A DNA stretch of 16,546 bases from an uncultured Bacteroidales bacterium (GTDB taxonomy: Bacteria > Bacteroidota > Bacteroidia > Bacteroidales > UBA932), in assembly GCA_900546395.1 (NCBI GenBank), contig URDD01000057.1:1-16546 (forward strand), written 5' to 3'. Below are positions 1 to 7,770 of this stretch, in pieces (position 1 is the stretch's first letter; each line of letters begins with the position of its first letter). A program made the position numbers and the translations under genes. The notes beneath the pieces are model-generated. The model ran no database searches and was not told the DNA's origin. It was given only the letters and a program-made list of their open reading frames with translations.

Positions 1-108
1 CGTGAAATTATTTCTAAAGGACTTGACTCCCGGTTCTATGGGACCGACCTGCATAACAGACACTATGTCACAATGCTCGATGAATATTTTTCAAAACACC
101 CTCTTTAA
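1..108 (+). CDS. C-terminal 35 codons of an unidentified protein (gene runs off the left edge)
   Basis: The first reading frame is open from base 1 to a TAA at 106-108 and encodes 35 residues that end in DEYFSKHPL. The fragment is hydrophilic, with no membrane segment or motif I recognise, so I assign no family. It looks coding because the frame ends cleanly 8 nt before the ATG of the exporter gene at 117, the spacing usual for consecutive genes of one transcript. The 5' part lies outside the window. Confidence 0.6.
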   Translation, partial: REIISKGLDSRFYGTDLHNRHYVTMLDEYFSKHPL

Positions 109-116
109 CTGAAATC

Positions 117-1025
117 ATGAAAAACAAAGGTCTGCTCGCAGGCAATCTGGCCTGCTTCACTGCATACGCAATTTTCGGCTTTAACATAATAAGCTGCAAG
201 AATATAGCTATCGACGGCCATATCACGCCGATGGCCCTGTTTTGCCTTAGGTCTTTCGGCGCTACCGCCCTTTTCTGGATATGGTCACTTTTTACAGCCC
301 CGAAAGAAAAAATAGAGAAACGTGATATTCTGAAAGTCGCTCTCGCCTCTTTCCTCGGGCTGTTTATGACACAACTGTCGTTCCTGTTTGCAATCACAGA
401 AACGACAGCAATAGATGCATCCATTATGAGTACCCTGAGCCCGATAATGGCCCTGATAATATCGGCCATCTTCATAAAAGAGCGTATTACATGGAGCGGA
501 ATTACAGGACTGGCCTTGAGTCTCACAGGAGTTTTCATACTGATTTTCAACTGTGTTTCAATCCGTTCCGGTGCAGACTCCACTTCAGTCAGAGGTATCC
601 TGGGAATGATAGTAAACACATTCTCATTCGCAGCTTATGTAGGTATCTTCAAACCTGTCATCAAGAAATATTCTGTAGTGACATTCATGAAATGGATGTT
701 CCTGTTCTCCTCCCTGCTTGCCCTTCCTTTCTCCTTCAGCGCCTTTGCAGTTTCTGATCTTACGGCAGTCCCTGCGGGGGTGATGTGGCAAGTGATATAT
801 GTAGTGGTAGGAGCCACGTTCATATCCTATTTTCTGATACCTGTTGGACAGAAACTTCTGAGCCCCGTCGTGGTCTGCATGTACACCTATGTCCAGCCGG
901 TAATCGCCATGGTCATAGCCCTGATTCTCGGACTTGACTCTCTGAATGCCCTGAAAATCATGGCTACCATACTTGTATTCTCCGGAGTGGGGCTCGTCAA
1001 CCTCGTACCAAAGAAGAAAGCCTGA
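117..1025 (+). CDS. EamA/DMT-family transporter, 10 TM
   Basis: 302-residue inner-membrane protein of the drug/metabolite transporter superfamily, which typically exports small metabolites or amino acids. The substrate cannot be read from the sequence. Ten hydrophobic segments fall into two EamA halves, about residues 6-142 and 155-296, the usual inverted-duplicate layout and length. The first half closes with the typical stretch LSPIMALIISAIFIKERIT (107-125), and the second contains YTYVQPVIAMVIALILG (257-273) in the equivalent place. The C-terminus is a short basic cytoplasmic tail (PKKKA). The ATG at 117 is the only start that keeps the first helix whole, and it follows the previous stop by 8 nt, so the two genes are probably cotranscribed. 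Its stop lies only 4 nt from the stop of the convergent hydrolase gene. The family call is firm; the function is unknown. Confidence 0.93.
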   Translation: MKNKGLLAGNLACFTAYAIFGFNIISCKNIAIDGHITPMALFCLRSFGATALFWIWSLFTAPKEKIEKRDILKVALASFLGLFMTQLSFLFAITETTAIDASIMSTLSPIMALIISAIFIKERITWSGITGLALSLTGVFILIFNCVSIRSGADSTSVRGILGMIVNTFSFAAYVGIFKPVIKKYSVVTFMKWMFLFSSLLALPFSFSAFAVSDLTAVPAGVMWQVIYVVVGATFISYFLIPVGQKLLSPVVVCMYTYVQPVIAMVIALILGLDSLNALKIMATILVFSGVGLVNLVPKKKA

Positions 1026-1029
1026 ATTA

Positions 1030-2943
1030 TCAGTCCCTCATTGACTCTATAACGCTTGTATTGATTTTTCTCAACCTTTCTGCGTCAAGTTTCATAATGC
1101 GGTCGTATGTCATTATACCGTTGACCTCAACCTCGACATCTGTAGTCTGCGTATAGACAGCAGCTGAGCATCCTGTGCGTATAAAAGCCTTAAGCATCTC
1201 CGCAAACTTCCCGTACATATCAAGGACTTCCTCAGGAGTAGCCAAAGTCTTGCCGTACCCCCAGTTCTTGTCTTGCTGCCAGGTATGTCCATCCACTACA
1301 TGACCCAGGCCACCATATTCGCCAAGGACATTGATCATTTTCCCTTCAAATACATTCATTGCAGGGCAGGCATAATGATGGACATCCAGAATATCCCCGC
1401 AGAAACTGTAGTTGCCTCCAGAAGACTCGTTTATAAGACGCGTAGGGTCCAGCCTTCTCGTAAACTCCACTACTTCAGGAGTATCAAACTGCCCCCAGGC
1501 CTCATTGAAAGGCACCCATACGCAAATACATTGGAAATTCTTCACAGACGCTATGATTTCCTCCCACTCCTTGTAGAAATTCGCTTTCCACTCCTGCGGA
1601 ATCGATGCATCTGTTCCACCTATGAAACTGTCGCTGCTCCAACGGTTCCTTGTATTCTCCAGGACATCCTTGCTTCTGTACTCATGAGGACTGCGTCCGC
1701 CATGGTCACCTATACAAGGCATATCCTGCCATACCAGCATACCCAGCACATCGCACCAATAGTACCACCTCGCAGGCTCCACTTTTATATGTTTTCTTAT
1801 CATATTGAAGCCCCACGACTTCGTCTGTTCAATATCAAATCTAAGAGCCTCGTCAGAAGGTGCAGTATAAAGTCCGTCAGGCCACCATCCCTGGTCAAGA
1901 GGACCGAACTGAAAAAGCGGAACATTGTTCAAAGCCATTCTGTTATAGCTGTTGCTGTTCCTTCCTTTATTTCCGCTTCGGATCTTGCTTATTTTTCTCA
2001 TGGCAGTATAGCCTTCTATTGCATCTATTGATTTACCGTCACGAAGGACACTCACTCTCACACCATAAAGATACGGACTGTCCGGACTCCAAAACTTCAT
2101 ATCCGGAACGGCAAGAGTCGCCTTCCCGTCTTTAAAATCAGCTTTTGCCAAAACCTTGTTTCCGGGTTTTTCAGCAGTATATCCGACTCCGCCCTCAATA
2201 AGCTCAACCTGCACAACATCGCCAAGGTGAAGATTCCTGACTGTTGCCGAGACCTGAATCTCCTTATTGTCTATATCTGAAACCACATAATAATCATTTA
2301 TATATGTCTTTGAAACAGGCTCGAGCCAGACTGTCTGCCAGATTCCCGTAACAGGTGTGTACCATATTCCGCTGCTTTGACACACCTGCTTGCCGCGAGG
2401 CTGATAACTGTCATCAGTGGCATCCCATACTTTTACCCTCAATGTCTGTACGCCTTTCCGCTTCAGATACGGAGTTATATCAAAAGAAAATGGAGTATAA
2501 CCTCCTGTATGCTCCCCTGCTTTAGTGCCGTTGACCCATACTTCAGTCTTCCAGTCAACTGCCCCGAAATGCAAAAGCACATCCTTACCCTTCCATGAAG
2601 ACGGGACTGTAAATGTGCGCTCATACCACAATGCCTTTTCCTTCCCCACGGTTTTCTGAACTCCTGAAAGGGAAGATTCTATCGCAAATGGCACAAGAAT
2701 CTTTCCGTCAGCCATAGAATATTCTGCGTCCGAATCAGTTACTGAATAATCCCACAAACCGTTCAGATTAATCCAGTCCGTGCGGACCATTTGCGGACGG
2801 GGATATTCGGGATGCACATTTGCCGGATCTACCGTCCCGGCCCATTTTGTCTTGATTTTATCACCGGCAGGCGCCCAATCCCGGGAAGCAGCACAAAGAC
2901 CGCCTGCAAGCAACAGGCTGAACATCAAAAGAATTTTTTTCAT
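1030..2943 (-). CDS. Secreted glycoside hydrolase family 2 (beta-galactosidase/glucuronidase-like)
   Basis: 637-residue exported retaining glycosidase. Residues 1-19 form a signal peptide ending around GGLCAAS; the cysteine lacks a good lipobox, so I expect ordinary cleavage. The mature protein has the GH2 order: N-terminal jelly-roll sugar-binding domain about 48-210 (ALWYERTFTVP; WVNGTKAGEHTGGYTPFSFD), an immunoglobulin-like domain about 215-320, and a TIM barrel about 335-620. In the barrel the predicted acid/base is Glu481 in FNEAWG and the nucleophile Glu542 in LGEYGG; IRKHIKVEP and VWQDMP are also typical GH2 barrel segments. It is shorter than LacZ because the extra C-terminal domains are absent, as in many Bacteroidales GH2 enzymes. 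It acts in the periplasm or at the cell surface on a beta-linked glycan, but the sugar specificity cannot be told. It is monocistronic, divergent from the lipoprotein gene at 3094. No SusC/D pair or sensor lies beside it, so it is not in a classical polysaccharide utilisation locus within this window. Confidence 0.93.
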   Translation of the reverse strand: MKKILLMFSLLLAGGLCAASRDWAPAGDKIKTKWAGTVDPANVHPEYPRPQMVRTDWINLNGLWDYSVTDSDAEYSMADGKILVPFAIESSLSGVQKTVGKEKALWYERTFTVPSSWKGKDVLLHFGAVDWKTEVWVNGTKAGEHTGGYTPFSFDITPYLKRKGVQTLRVKVWDATDDSYQPRGKQVCQSSGIWYTPVTGIWQTVWLEPVSKTYINDYYVVSDIDNKEIQVSATVRNLHLGDVVQVELIEGGVGYTAEKPGNKVLAKADFKDGKATLAVPDMKFWSPDSPYLYGVRVSVLRDGKSIDAIEGYTAMRKISKIRSGNKGRNSNSYNRMALNNVPLFQFGPLDQGWWPDGLYTAPSDEALRFDIEQTKSWGFNMIRKHIKVEPARWYYWCDVLGMLVWQDMPCIGDHGGRSPHEYRSKDVLENTRNRWSSDSFIGGTDASIPQEWKANFYKEWEEIIASVKNFQCICVWVPFNEAWGQFDTPEVVEFTRRLDPTRLINESSGGNYSFCGDILDVHHYACPAMNVFEGKMINVLGEYGGLGHVVDGHTWQQDKNWGYGKTLATPEEVLDMYGKFAEMLKAFIRTGCSAAVYTQTTDVEVEVNGIMTYDRIMKLDAERLRKINTSVIESMRD

Positions 2944-3055
2944 ACGAATACTTGTATTAGAAGTTCGGTTAAAGTGTTATTTCATGCAATTTAAACAATA
3001 TTTGGAAAATCAGTGTTCTTTTTTTTCAAAATGTCAATAATAAAATAATTTTCCG

Positions 3056-3063
3056 TAAGTTTG
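3056..3063 (+). promoter_or_regulatory. Bacteroides-type -7 element for the three-repeat lipoprotein gene
   Basis: TAAGTTTG matches the Bacteroidota -7 consensus TAnnTTTG exactly and lies 30 nt before the ATG at 3094. No clear TTTG -33 box stands at the right distance, so the promoter is supported by the -7 element and its position only. The divergent hydrolase must be expressed from the same 150-nt intergenic region, but I see no equally good element in that direction. Confidence 0.5.
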
Positions 3064-3093
3064 CTACATAACCTAACTAAACTATACTGTATT

Positions 3094-4623
3094 ATGAAAA
3101 ATTTACTTCTTTTATTCTGTTTGCCGATATTATTTTTGACAGCCTGCAATGGTAAAATTGAAAATCCCGAAGTACAACCCCCGCCGATTGACGAAGAGAC
3201 CAATGAGAACACGTTTGTCCTTAACAGATGCGGTATTGCCCTGTTCTCTCAAAATGACGGTCTTGACAATTACTACATAGCATTATCAAATGCCGCTACT
3301 ATCATCGAAGACAACCAATGCAAGCCGGCAGCAGAAGGAGTTGTACTATATCTTGACCTTTACAGCGAACCTTACTCTACTGAAAATAATACAAGGATTA
3401 AAGAAGGAGAGTACAGCCAGTCGCTTTCACCCAAAACAGGTGTCTGGGATATCAATTATTCATTTGCACTGCTGACCGATGAGCATCTAGTTTCATCTGA
3501 ACTTACATTCATGATAGGCAAAGTGACTGTAAAACATTCCGGAAACGGGTACGAAATATCAGCGGCACTCACAGATGCCAAAGAGAACAAGGAATACACG
3601 TTTACTTACAAGAGCGACGAACCGATAGCATTCGAACCACTCGGAGGAGAACCGGAAGGGCTGCCGACTTTAGATAAAGACCTCAATCTGACTCTCACAT
3701 ACGGAATGGGAAACCATTATCTGGAGGATCCTCTCAACAAAGGATATGAGACAGTGGTGCTTTCGCTGGCAGATGCTGAACTTGACTGCGATGGAAAACT
3801 GACTGCCCCTGGAACATTGGTCTCTCTCACCCTCCTTACTGACTTTGTTCCAGACAAGGAATTTCCCATTCTGCAAGAAGGTACATATACCGTAAACAAA
3901 GAGAACGCAATAGGAAGTCTGGTCCCTGGGACAGATATTGGACTATATTTGGACGGAAGTTTCTGCACCAATGTAACTAACGAGCAATCAATACAATATG
4001 GGCTATTCACAGAAGGAAGTGTAACAGTCTCGGCCACTCTTGCCGGATATGAAATAACTCTTAACCTAGTGACGAAAGAAGGAAAGAAAGTAACTGGAAC
4101 CTATGAAGGTTATTTTGACCTGACACCAGACAGTTCCGGCGACATAACACCGGATGATGACATATCTCAGCTTGAAAGTGACCGTACAATAGATCTCAGC
4201 GGAGTGGAAGAAGGCTCTGCCGTTTATCTTGGCGATATTTATTTCACTGGTGCTGACGTATGGAAAATCAAGATTGCAAAGACGGGCGGAGATGCTATGA
4301 TTTTCGAACTTCTGACACAGACAGGAGACGGCTATGCTCTTCCTGCAGGCAAATACACACCTACTCTGTCATACGAAGCAGGGACATTTATGCCCGGTAC
4401 TTTAAGTATCTCAAATGAGCCGGAAGGAACTTGGTTCCTGGACAATTTATTTGAAATCCCTACTCCTATGGCTCCAGCAATGGACGGATGGGTAAATGTA
4501 AAGTCAGAAGGCGGAAAATATGTCCTTGATTTCGAGTTCAAAGACGGTGCATCCAAAGGCCCATTCACTTTCAAAGGACAATGGACCGGAAAACTCTCAA
4601 TTGAAAATCAGAGCATAATGTAA
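3094..4623 (+). CDS. Lipoprotein with three tandem diverged beta-rich domains, function unknown
   Basis: 509-residue predicted lipoprotein. I chose the ATG at 3094 rather than the in-frame codon at 3061 because MKNLLLLFCLPILFLTAC is a complete lipoprotein signal peptide with Cys18 as the lipidated residue, and the upstream codons overlap the -7 element. The acidic, Asn/Pro-rich linker after Cys18 is typical of envelope lipoproteins. The rest appears to be three versions of one beta-strand-rich unit, about 41-182, 196-343 and 363-505. Each runs through a strand ending in Y-x-x-x-L, a stretch like ILQEGTYTV or LPAGKYTPTL, a G-x-V-x-V strand, a G-x-Y-x-I/L-x-x-x-L/F strand, and a closing K-x-x-x-G-x-Y/W-x-G. 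I recognise no catalytic motif and no named family. A binding or structural role at the cell surface or in the periplasm is inference. It is monocistronic and ends at the hairpin near 4660-4704. Confidence 0.82.
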   Translation: MKNLLLLFCLPILFLTACNGKIENPEVQPPPIDEETNENTFVLNRCGIALFSQNDGLDNYYIALSNAATIIEDNQCKPAAEGVVLYLDLYSEPYSTENNTRIKEGEYSQSLSPKTGVWDINYSFALLTDEHLVSSELTFMIGKVTVKHSGNGYEISAALTDAKENKEYTFTYKSDEPIAFEPLGGEPEGLPTLDKDLNLTLTYGMGNHYLEDPLNKGYETVVLSLADAELDCDGKLTAPGTLVSLTLLTDFVPDKEFPILQEGTYTVNKENAIGSLVPGTDIGLYLDGSFCTNVTNEQSIQYGLFTEGSVTVSATLAGYEITLNLVTKEGKKVTGTYEGYFDLTPDSSGDITPDDDISQLESDRTIDLSGVEEGSAVYLGDIYFTGADVWKIKIAKTGGDAMIFELLTQTGDGYALPAGKYTPTLSYEAGTFMPGTLSISNEPEGTWFLDNLFEIPTPMAPAMDGWVNVKSEGGKYVLDFEFKDGASKGPFTFKGQWTGKLSIENQSIM

Positions 4624-4656
4624 TATTGACCCACCGGGAAATCAGCGAACTACAAT

Positions 4657-4704
4657 AAAAGAGGCTGCCTTGTAATAAAAGTCATTACAGTGCAGCCTCC
4701 TTTT
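4657..4704. terminator. Bidirectional hairpin between two convergent genes
   Basis: AGGCTGC (4662-4668) pairs with GCAGCCT (4692-4698), and inside it GTAAT (4672-4676) pairs with ATTAC (4684-4688). The stem is flanked by an A-run on the left and a T-run on the right, so it reads as a rho-independent terminator on both strands. It sits between the stop of the three-repeat lipoprotein (4623) and that of the permease (4723). Confidence 0.8.
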
Positions 4705-4722
4705 AAATTTAGAAAGTGACAA

Positions 4723-7053
4723 TCAATCATTCTTCAAGGAATCTTCGAGATTGCTGCCTGCTGTTTTCAGATAATGATAAAGTATAACAGCGGCACATAG
4801 AGACATCACAATGGCCAGAGTTACTACAAACACAGTCACAGAAAACCCTATCCTGTGGGAAAACTGCTTCAAATAATAATCAGTCACGGCCCAACCTGCC
4901 GGAGCGGCTATCAGAAAACAAACAGCCACGGTTTTCAAATAATGACGAAGACCTTCTCCGGCAATATCCTTTATCTCAGCACCGAGCACTCTTTTTACTG
5001 CTATTTCCTTTCTTCTGTACTGGATATCCATAAGTACCTGCCCCCATACCCCGACAAGAGACAGGACAATGGCAAGCAGAGAAAACAGAGAAACAAGTTT
5101 TCTGAGTCTCTCCTCCCCGCTATACAATCCTTTACCTATAATGTCGTAAAAAAGGACATCATACTGGAAGACAGGGTCCATTTCCTGAAGGACTTTACGG
5201 ATTATACCGGATGCTGCAGATACATCAGTACCTTCAGCAAGTCTGATGTAAGCATAATTCATCATATAATCTCTGTTATCCTGGACTGAAAAGCCTACAA
5301 CCCCTTCCGACTTGCGCAGAGAAGTGATATTGACGTCATTTACAAACCCTACTACATTTCCAAGATCAGGATACTGTTCCAATGCAGCACCGCTGGAGCG
5401 GGCATTGTCCGTGAGCAGAACTTCCCCGATACCATTTTCAGTAAAACCTCGCCCGGATGACAGGCTCAGGCCCAGCACTTCAGGAAAATTGGATGTACAA
5501 TACAACAGATTTGCAGAAACTACATTGCCTTCGAAGTGGCACTCCTGCGTCATATAGACATCCTCCGCACCGACAAGATCCATACAGTAAGCCACATCAT
5601 CTATTTCCGGAAATGCGCGCAGTCTCTCCCTAAGCCACTCCGATTTGGAAACAGAGTTTTTCCCTCCTATATCGACCACAGCAAGCCCCTCCTTTTCAAA
5701 TCCGCAAGGATATTCCTGCATAAAACGGCTCTGCCGCTGAAGGAAGAAGACGAATATCAGAAGGGAAATGGAAATTACAAACTGCATTGAAACAAGTACT
5801 GTACGCAGAGTCTTTCCAGACTGCGAAAGGCCGAATCTGCCCTTGAGGACCAAGGCTGGCTGACCTGAAGTGGAATAAATACCAGGCCATATTCCGGCAG
5901 CCACTCCTGTCAGTAATGCCGCTGCCAAAGAAAAAATAACGATACCCCAATGCTGCCCTGCAGCAAATTCGACAGGAAGCAGTCCTTGTGAATGCATTAT
6001 TTCCGAAACAGGTACTGTCAGAAGAAGTGCAATACCACAGGCACTCAAACACCATATTACTGACTCTGCCACTACACTCAGTCTGAGCCTCCCGACAGAA
6101 GATCCCAAAATTTTCTGAAGATTGACATTCTTTATTCTTACAGGTGTAAGCGCAAGATAGAAATTCGTGAAATTGATCAGTCCGATAGCAAGAATCAGAA
6201 AAGCTATTGCAACCATCAGAAGCAGCTGTCCCTTACTTCCGCTTTTATATACATTCCCTTCATTCAGAAAATAGATATCTGTAAAGGGAGTAAGTTCTAT
6301 CGGTGAAAGCCAGCCCTCATACGGCGAAAAATCATAATTGGAATTGAAACCGTCTGTAACAGCTCCTACGTTTGATACATCATCAATAAGAAGGTAACAG
6401 ATATAATTGGCCCCGCCGTATGTCCCTTCCTGAAAATGGCCAAGTGAAGCATAGATGGCATTATCCAGCTGTGTATTGTCCGGGAAATCCTTATAAACTC
6501 CGGTAACCGTAACGGCTCCGTCTGTTTCTGAAAAAACATATGCGGCATCCGTATAAAGAATCTTACCCACGGCTGACTCTCCGGGAAACATAGTTTCTGC
6601 AAGTGATTCCGGTATGACAGCAGTACTCAGGTTACCAAGTACTGCTGCATTCCCTTCTAGCATTTTAACTCCGAAAACTTCAAGAAAACCGTCTGTCACA
6701 AACTTTATGTCCTTCTTGTAGCCTTGAGGCTGGCGCCCCTCCTCTTTTATTGTAATGTATGTTTCAGGAAAAAAAGGAGTATATACACAGCCGGCTTCTA
6801 TATGTGGTGACGAATTGATAATATCATCTGCAAAACCTCGCGGAAGGATATTTCTGAATAGAGAATTATCCTGACTTTTATCTACCCTGAAGACTCTTGA
6901 TGAAGTGGGATGACATTTGTCAAAGGAGAGTTCATAGCTGACCTGCATGAAAATGACTGTAAATGCCAGATATGAAAATACCAGCCCGATAAAGTTCAGG
7001 AGCACGGCCACAGGATAACGTCGTACCGTGCTCAAAATATTTTTCAGTGTCAT
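4723..7053 (-). CDS. FtsX/MacB-type ABC transporter permease, orphan
   Basis: 776-residue inner-membrane protein of the FtsX-like permease family in its long, two-repeat Bacteroidota form. I placed the start at the ATG at 7053 (MTLKNILSTVRRYP), the usual beginning of this family with a basic amphipathic stretch before the first helix; the frame stays open to 7134, but those extra residues look unlike the family. Predicted layout: TM1 14-37; periplasmic MacB_PCD-like domain 38-270 (ELSFDKCHP after TM1; a FGVKMLEG motif near 127); TM 277-300, 326-347 and 370-393 forming the first FtsX unit; TM 417-437; second periplasmic domain about 440-650; TM 653-678, 710-728 and 739-760 forming the second unit. 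The coupling-type motif RRKEIAVKRVLGA is at 680-692. Relatives work with a LolD/MacB-like ATPase in lipoprotein release, mechanotransmission or peptide export. No ATPase gene is adjacent, so the partner must be encoded elsewhere. It appears monocistronic between two terminators. Confidence 0.9.
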   Translation of the reverse strand: MTLKNILSTVRRYPVAVLLNFIGLVFSYLAFTVIFMQVSYELSFDKCHPTSSRVFRVDKSQDNSLFRNILPRGFADDIINSSPHIEAGCVYTPFFPETYITIKEEGRQPQGYKKDIKFVTDGFLEVFGVKMLEGNAAVLGNLSTAVIPESLAETMFPGESAVGKILYTDAAYVFSETDGAVTVTGVYKDFPDNTQLDNAIYASLGHFQEGTYGGANYICYLLIDDVSNVGAVTDGFNSNYDFSPYEGWLSPIELTPFTDIYFLNEGNVYKSGSKGQLLLMVAIAFLILAIGLINFTNFYLALTPVRIKNVNLQKILGSSVGRLRLSVVAESVIWCLSACGIALLLTVPVSEIMHSQGLLPVEFAAGQHWGIVIFSLAAALLTGVAAGIWPGIYSTSGQPALVLKGRFGLSQSGKTLRTVLVSMQFVISISLLIFVFFLQRQSRFMQEYPCGFEKEGLAVVDIGGKNSVSKSEWLRERLRAFPEIDDVAYCMDLVGAEDVYMTQECHFEGNVVSANLLYCTSNFPEVLGLSLSSGRGFTENGIGEVLLTDNARSSGAALEQYPDLGNVVGFVNDVNITSLRKSEGVVGFSVQDNRDYMMNYAYIRLAEGTDVSAASGIIRKVLQEMDPVFQYDVLFYDIIGKGLYSGEERLRKLVSLFSLLAIVLSLVGVWGQVLMDIQYRRKEIAVKRVLGAEIKDIAGEGLRHYLKTVAVCFLIAAPAGWAVTDYYLKQFSHRIGFSVTVFVVTLAIVMSLCAAVILYHYLKTAGSNLEDSLKND

Positions 7054-7182
7054 ACAAAAAAGTTTTACAGGCAGGAAAGTCCTCTTGCCCAATTTTCCAG
7101 CAAAACACAGCAGGCTTTGTGCCAAAATAGACAATATACTGATTTAAAATATATTACAACTTAACTCCCGCGTCATAAATAT

Positions 7183-7225
7183 AAAAAATCTTTACACTTG
7201 TGACGTCAAAGTGTAAAGATTTTTT
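7183..7225 (-). terminator. Strong terminator of the radical SAM/lipoprotein operon
   Basis: A perfect 17-bp inverted repeat (AAAAAATCTTTACACTT at 7183-7199, its complement at 7209-7225) with a 9-nt spacer containing the palindrome TGACGTCA (7201-7208). The A and T runs at the ends give a U-tract in either direction. It follows the lipoprotein stop at 7272 by about 47 nt. A weaker imperfect hairpin at 7241-7263 (CATAG...CTATG with CTG/CAG inside) precedes it. It also isolates the downstream permease from this operon. Confidence 0.88.
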
Positions 7226-7271
7226 ACAATGACTGCTACTCATAGCCTGTCTTTCAGACTATGGGCACCCC

Positions 7272-7739
7272 CTACTCTTTCTTCTGGTATTTTTCAAGCT
7301 TTACAGTAACATTTTCAGCGGCATATATACCGTCAAACCAACCGTCCTCTGTTCCATTTTTCTTGACAAGAGTAATTTTGACCTCTTTTGTCTGAAACTC
7401 TCCTGAATTGTCTGGCCCGTCGATATCTGAAAATTTCAGGATTGCAGATTTTGACGGGAAATCTTCTCCGGAGCACACAAATTCTCCGTTTTCAGATGTC
7501 AGTACATTATCTGCAGATTCCTGCTTTGTATTTCCACTGATATAAGTCACTTCAATTCCTTTGACAGGAATTCCTGTTTCTGAATCTGTCACTTTTCCGC
7601 TTATACGGTATTCCATGACAGGCGTACCATATTCACATGGAAGATCATCTGTAGGTTTTTCCTTCTGACAGGAAGCCATGGCACTTACTCCGAATAATGG
7701 AAGCAGCCAGCGGCAAATGTGCAAAATCAAGTCTTTCAT
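7272..7739 (-). CDS. Radical SAM-associated putative lipoprotein (downstream copy)
   Basis: 155-residue predicted lipoprotein and last gene of the three-gene operon, 31 nt after the radical SAM gene. The signal peptide ends in LPLFGVSAMASC with Cys24 as the lipidated residue. The mature part has a conserved-looking YGTP (37-40), a G-K-V-T-D strand start (48-52) and a small carboxypeptidase-regulatory-like beta-sandwich, including DIDGPDNSGEF and, near the C-terminus, DGWFDGIYAAENVTV. The first gene of the operon encodes a paralogue with the same features in the same order. I recall Bacteroidota families described as radical SAM-associated putative lipoproteins with this architecture, and I place it there by recognition, not by search. 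Cys35 just before YGTP could matter if the partner enzyme makes a crosslink, but that is speculation. No function has been shown that I know of. Confidence 0.85.
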   Translation of the reverse strand: MKDLILHICRWLLPLFGVSAMASCQKEKPTDDLPCEYGTPVMEYRISGKVTDSETGIPVKGIEVTYISGNTKQESADNVLTSENGEFVCSGEDFPSKSAILKFSDIDGPDNSGEFQTKEVKITLVKKNGTEDGWFDGIYAAENVTVKLEKYQKKE

Positions 7740-7770
7740 GGCAGTAAATATTAATTGTTGGAAATATCCG

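Noticed and set aside
1273..2031. Long plus-strand open frame (252 codons) inside the hydrolase gene
   Set aside because: It is antisense to a strongly supported GH2 gene with intact catalytic motifs, and its product has no recognisable features.
4723..7134. Permease start at 7134
   Set aside because: The 27 extra residues do not resemble the family start, whereas MTLKNILSTVRRYP at 7053 does.
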